Assembly (NCBI GenBank): GCA_013331215.1
Contig: DUGU01000012.1
Location: forward strand, 1-6,547
DNA length: 6,547 bases
Source: Methanoregulaceae archaeon
GTDB taxonomy: Archaea; Halobacteriota; Methanomicrobia; Methanomicrobiales; Methanospirillaceae
Direction of reading: 5' to 3'
The notes beneath the pieces were generated by a model. It saw nothing but the letters and a program-made list of their open reading frames with translations, was not told the origin of the DNA and searched no databases. This document shows positions 6,501 through 6,547 of this stretch, one piece after another (the first letter of the stretch is position 1; every line of letters begins with the position of its first letter). The translations under genes and the position numbers were made by a program.

Positions 6501-6547
6501 GGTCTATCTCGACGGCGTCCCGGCCGGCCAGGTCTCGATCGGCGGCA
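3520..6547 (+). CDS. Large multidomain secreted cell-surface protein (partial, open at right edge)
   Basis: At least 1009 residues are visible and no stop codon is reached. Residues 1-22 are a signal peptide (hydrophobic core LLFLLLVLLVAAP, AAA|Q cleavage). Residues 23-223 are the domain shared with the preceding gene. Residues 227-370 and 662-793 are two copies of a domain with the molybdopterin-oxidoreductase (sulfite oxidase) fold pattern (YTDxSG, GxPLWxLVGxVDD, DGF or DGY, NGxxLP, WPLxLVG), but without cysteine. Residues 394-523 and 529-658 are tandem DUF4430-like domains (DKKW, AWxY, GISxxxVxxGD, FYxGxKG). Residues 803-883 form a PEGA domain (STTPSGAEIYLED, then NLSGYED). Thr/Pro linkers sit at 376-390 and 887-901. 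From 910 a CBM6-like domain begins (RIEAEHFDTGGEGVAYHD, EGVDIE, GEYLKYSV, VYLDG). About 20 N-x-S/T sequons fit a glycosylated surface protein. The start is supported by GGTGAGGAG seven bases upstream. It probably binds polysaccharide or envelope; no catalytic site is visible. Confidence 0.9.
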   Translation, partial: MRPTHVLLFLLLVLLVAAPAAAQTTQVQVIRYASDGTTVADQETVDVAWMESNLPVFGDGATPYLFQGPLTEITDYTNTAKWNPAEDNNVGKVNETIRGTYLTDLCNLVGGMQPGGEVKVVASDGFAKTFAYDNVYSPQPRQGPMVLAWWTAREGYGFQDGIRLFFGADNSTNPWGLHVFGNQDMKETFDEKYWGWYGGKDALPSAAQLSNKWLAKIEIFPAPSTDWTILLNGSIQRDITKSYFESGLSWSGHRATYTDASGGVWEGMPLWRLVGYVDDENEHSGASYNNTLAELGYTIRVIAADGFSKTFTSQEIAESSNYIVANTLNGSALPEQINGKNVWPLKLVGANATGGKSIGNVVEIRLEGLPIAPVITTVTATPTPTPTTGPAALFEGDLTLNDGTFPCTAYNSGSTYQVQNLTPNGVLELASKASGFGYNVTDKKWVTMGTMLLDGAGGYNLDSGTNRAWMYRVNNVTKNDFSSTEGISVYRVADGDLVEFYYGTKGGAIENAEAVIRARVHVRQQTTVFDGDVTLINGTFGAYAYNSGATIPVNNLTVHGALQAAAAKGGFTYRATDKKWSTMSTFLLDGVSTFDFNKTENTAWAYTLNGAVMNDYSADQGISAQSVKNGDQLVFYFGVKGAALDDATAVVRVRVFVANDADFALALKGAQNAMVSKSALDASSDRVNYTDISGTWSGVPLWTLVGQVDDTDASSFNDALATRNYTVKVSAVDGYNRSLYSGEVARTTNFIIADRLNGAPLPTTMWPLRLVGASVPPSLSVAKVATVELVGLPEEPSVGGDIGYFLISTTPSGAEIYLEDIGQTRYHVGNTTAGPLNVSIYLTATPMRKIIANLSGYEDAVFNITQYPAPDGTLPVDLTLEPLGNVTPTPTVTPTPETPGPYNGAHVPSTRIEAEHFDTGGEGVAYHDLEPQNLGGNTMRAGEGVDIETEAGVTDVGFIRAGEYLKYSVDSTIAGNYTLTLHAANPDATAKAVTVYLDGVPAGQVSIGG
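4699..5493 (+). repeat. Tandem duplication encoding two 130-residue DUF4430-like domains
   Basis: Residues 394-523 and 529-658 of the large surface protein align over 130 positions without a gap, at a constant offset of 135 residues (405 bases). Shared landmarks are F394/F529, DKKW ending at W445/W580, AWxY at W469/W604 and the GD of the VxxGD motif. The copies have diverged clearly, so the duplication is old. The motif W-x-Y plus downstream GD and FYxG fits the DUF4430 family, known from cobalamin-transporter-like and surface proteins; the family call is from motif recall. Confidence 0.75.

Overview
The window looks like chromosomal DNA of a high-GC methanogenic archaeon, most likely of the order Methanomicrobiales (Methanoculleus-like). 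This is inferred from four things: a tungstate/molybdate transporter of the archaeal Wtp type; large secreted proteins with Thr-Pro linkers, PEGA and CBM6-type domains; a dockerin-like C-terminus of a kind common in these methanogens; and short AT-rich promoter islands in otherwise GC-rich DNA. No rRNA, tRNA, CRISPR array, insertion sequence or phage gene was seen.

Left end (1-575). The 3' end of an unrecognised plus-strand gene finishes at 217. A hairpin and T-tract terminator candidate follows. The rest of the roughly 360-base non-coding gap holds one nested inverted repeat (396-442) and no convincing gene.

Minus-strand operon (576-2376). A membrane permease (WtpB-like) and its ATPase (WtpC-like) overlap by 14 bases and read leftwards. 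Together they form the channel and motor of a tungstate/molybdate importer. The usual substrate-binding protein gene (wtpA) is not in the window.

Divergent plus-strand cluster (2485 to the right end). Past a short AT-rich divergent promoter region are two tandem genes for secreted proteins that share the same N-terminal domain. The first (297 aa) ends in a pair of dockerin/EF-hand-like calcium loops. The second is at least 1009 aa, is still open at the window's end, and is the largest gene here. It reads: signal peptide, shared N-terminal domain, sulfite-oxidase-fold-like domain, Thr/Pro linker, two tandem DUF4430-like domains, a second sulfite-oxidase-fold-like domain, PEGA domain, Thr/Pro linker, CBM6-like carbohydrate-binding domain. 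The two genes are separated by an AT-rich stretch with a near-perfect 26-base palindrome and a leader that could fold over the ribosome binding site.

Possible theme (inference): a cell-surface module built from molybdopterin-oxidoreductase-like folds that lack the cofactor cysteine, encoded divergently from a molybdenum/tungsten importer. The proximity may be coincidental. It is the most interesting lead in the window.
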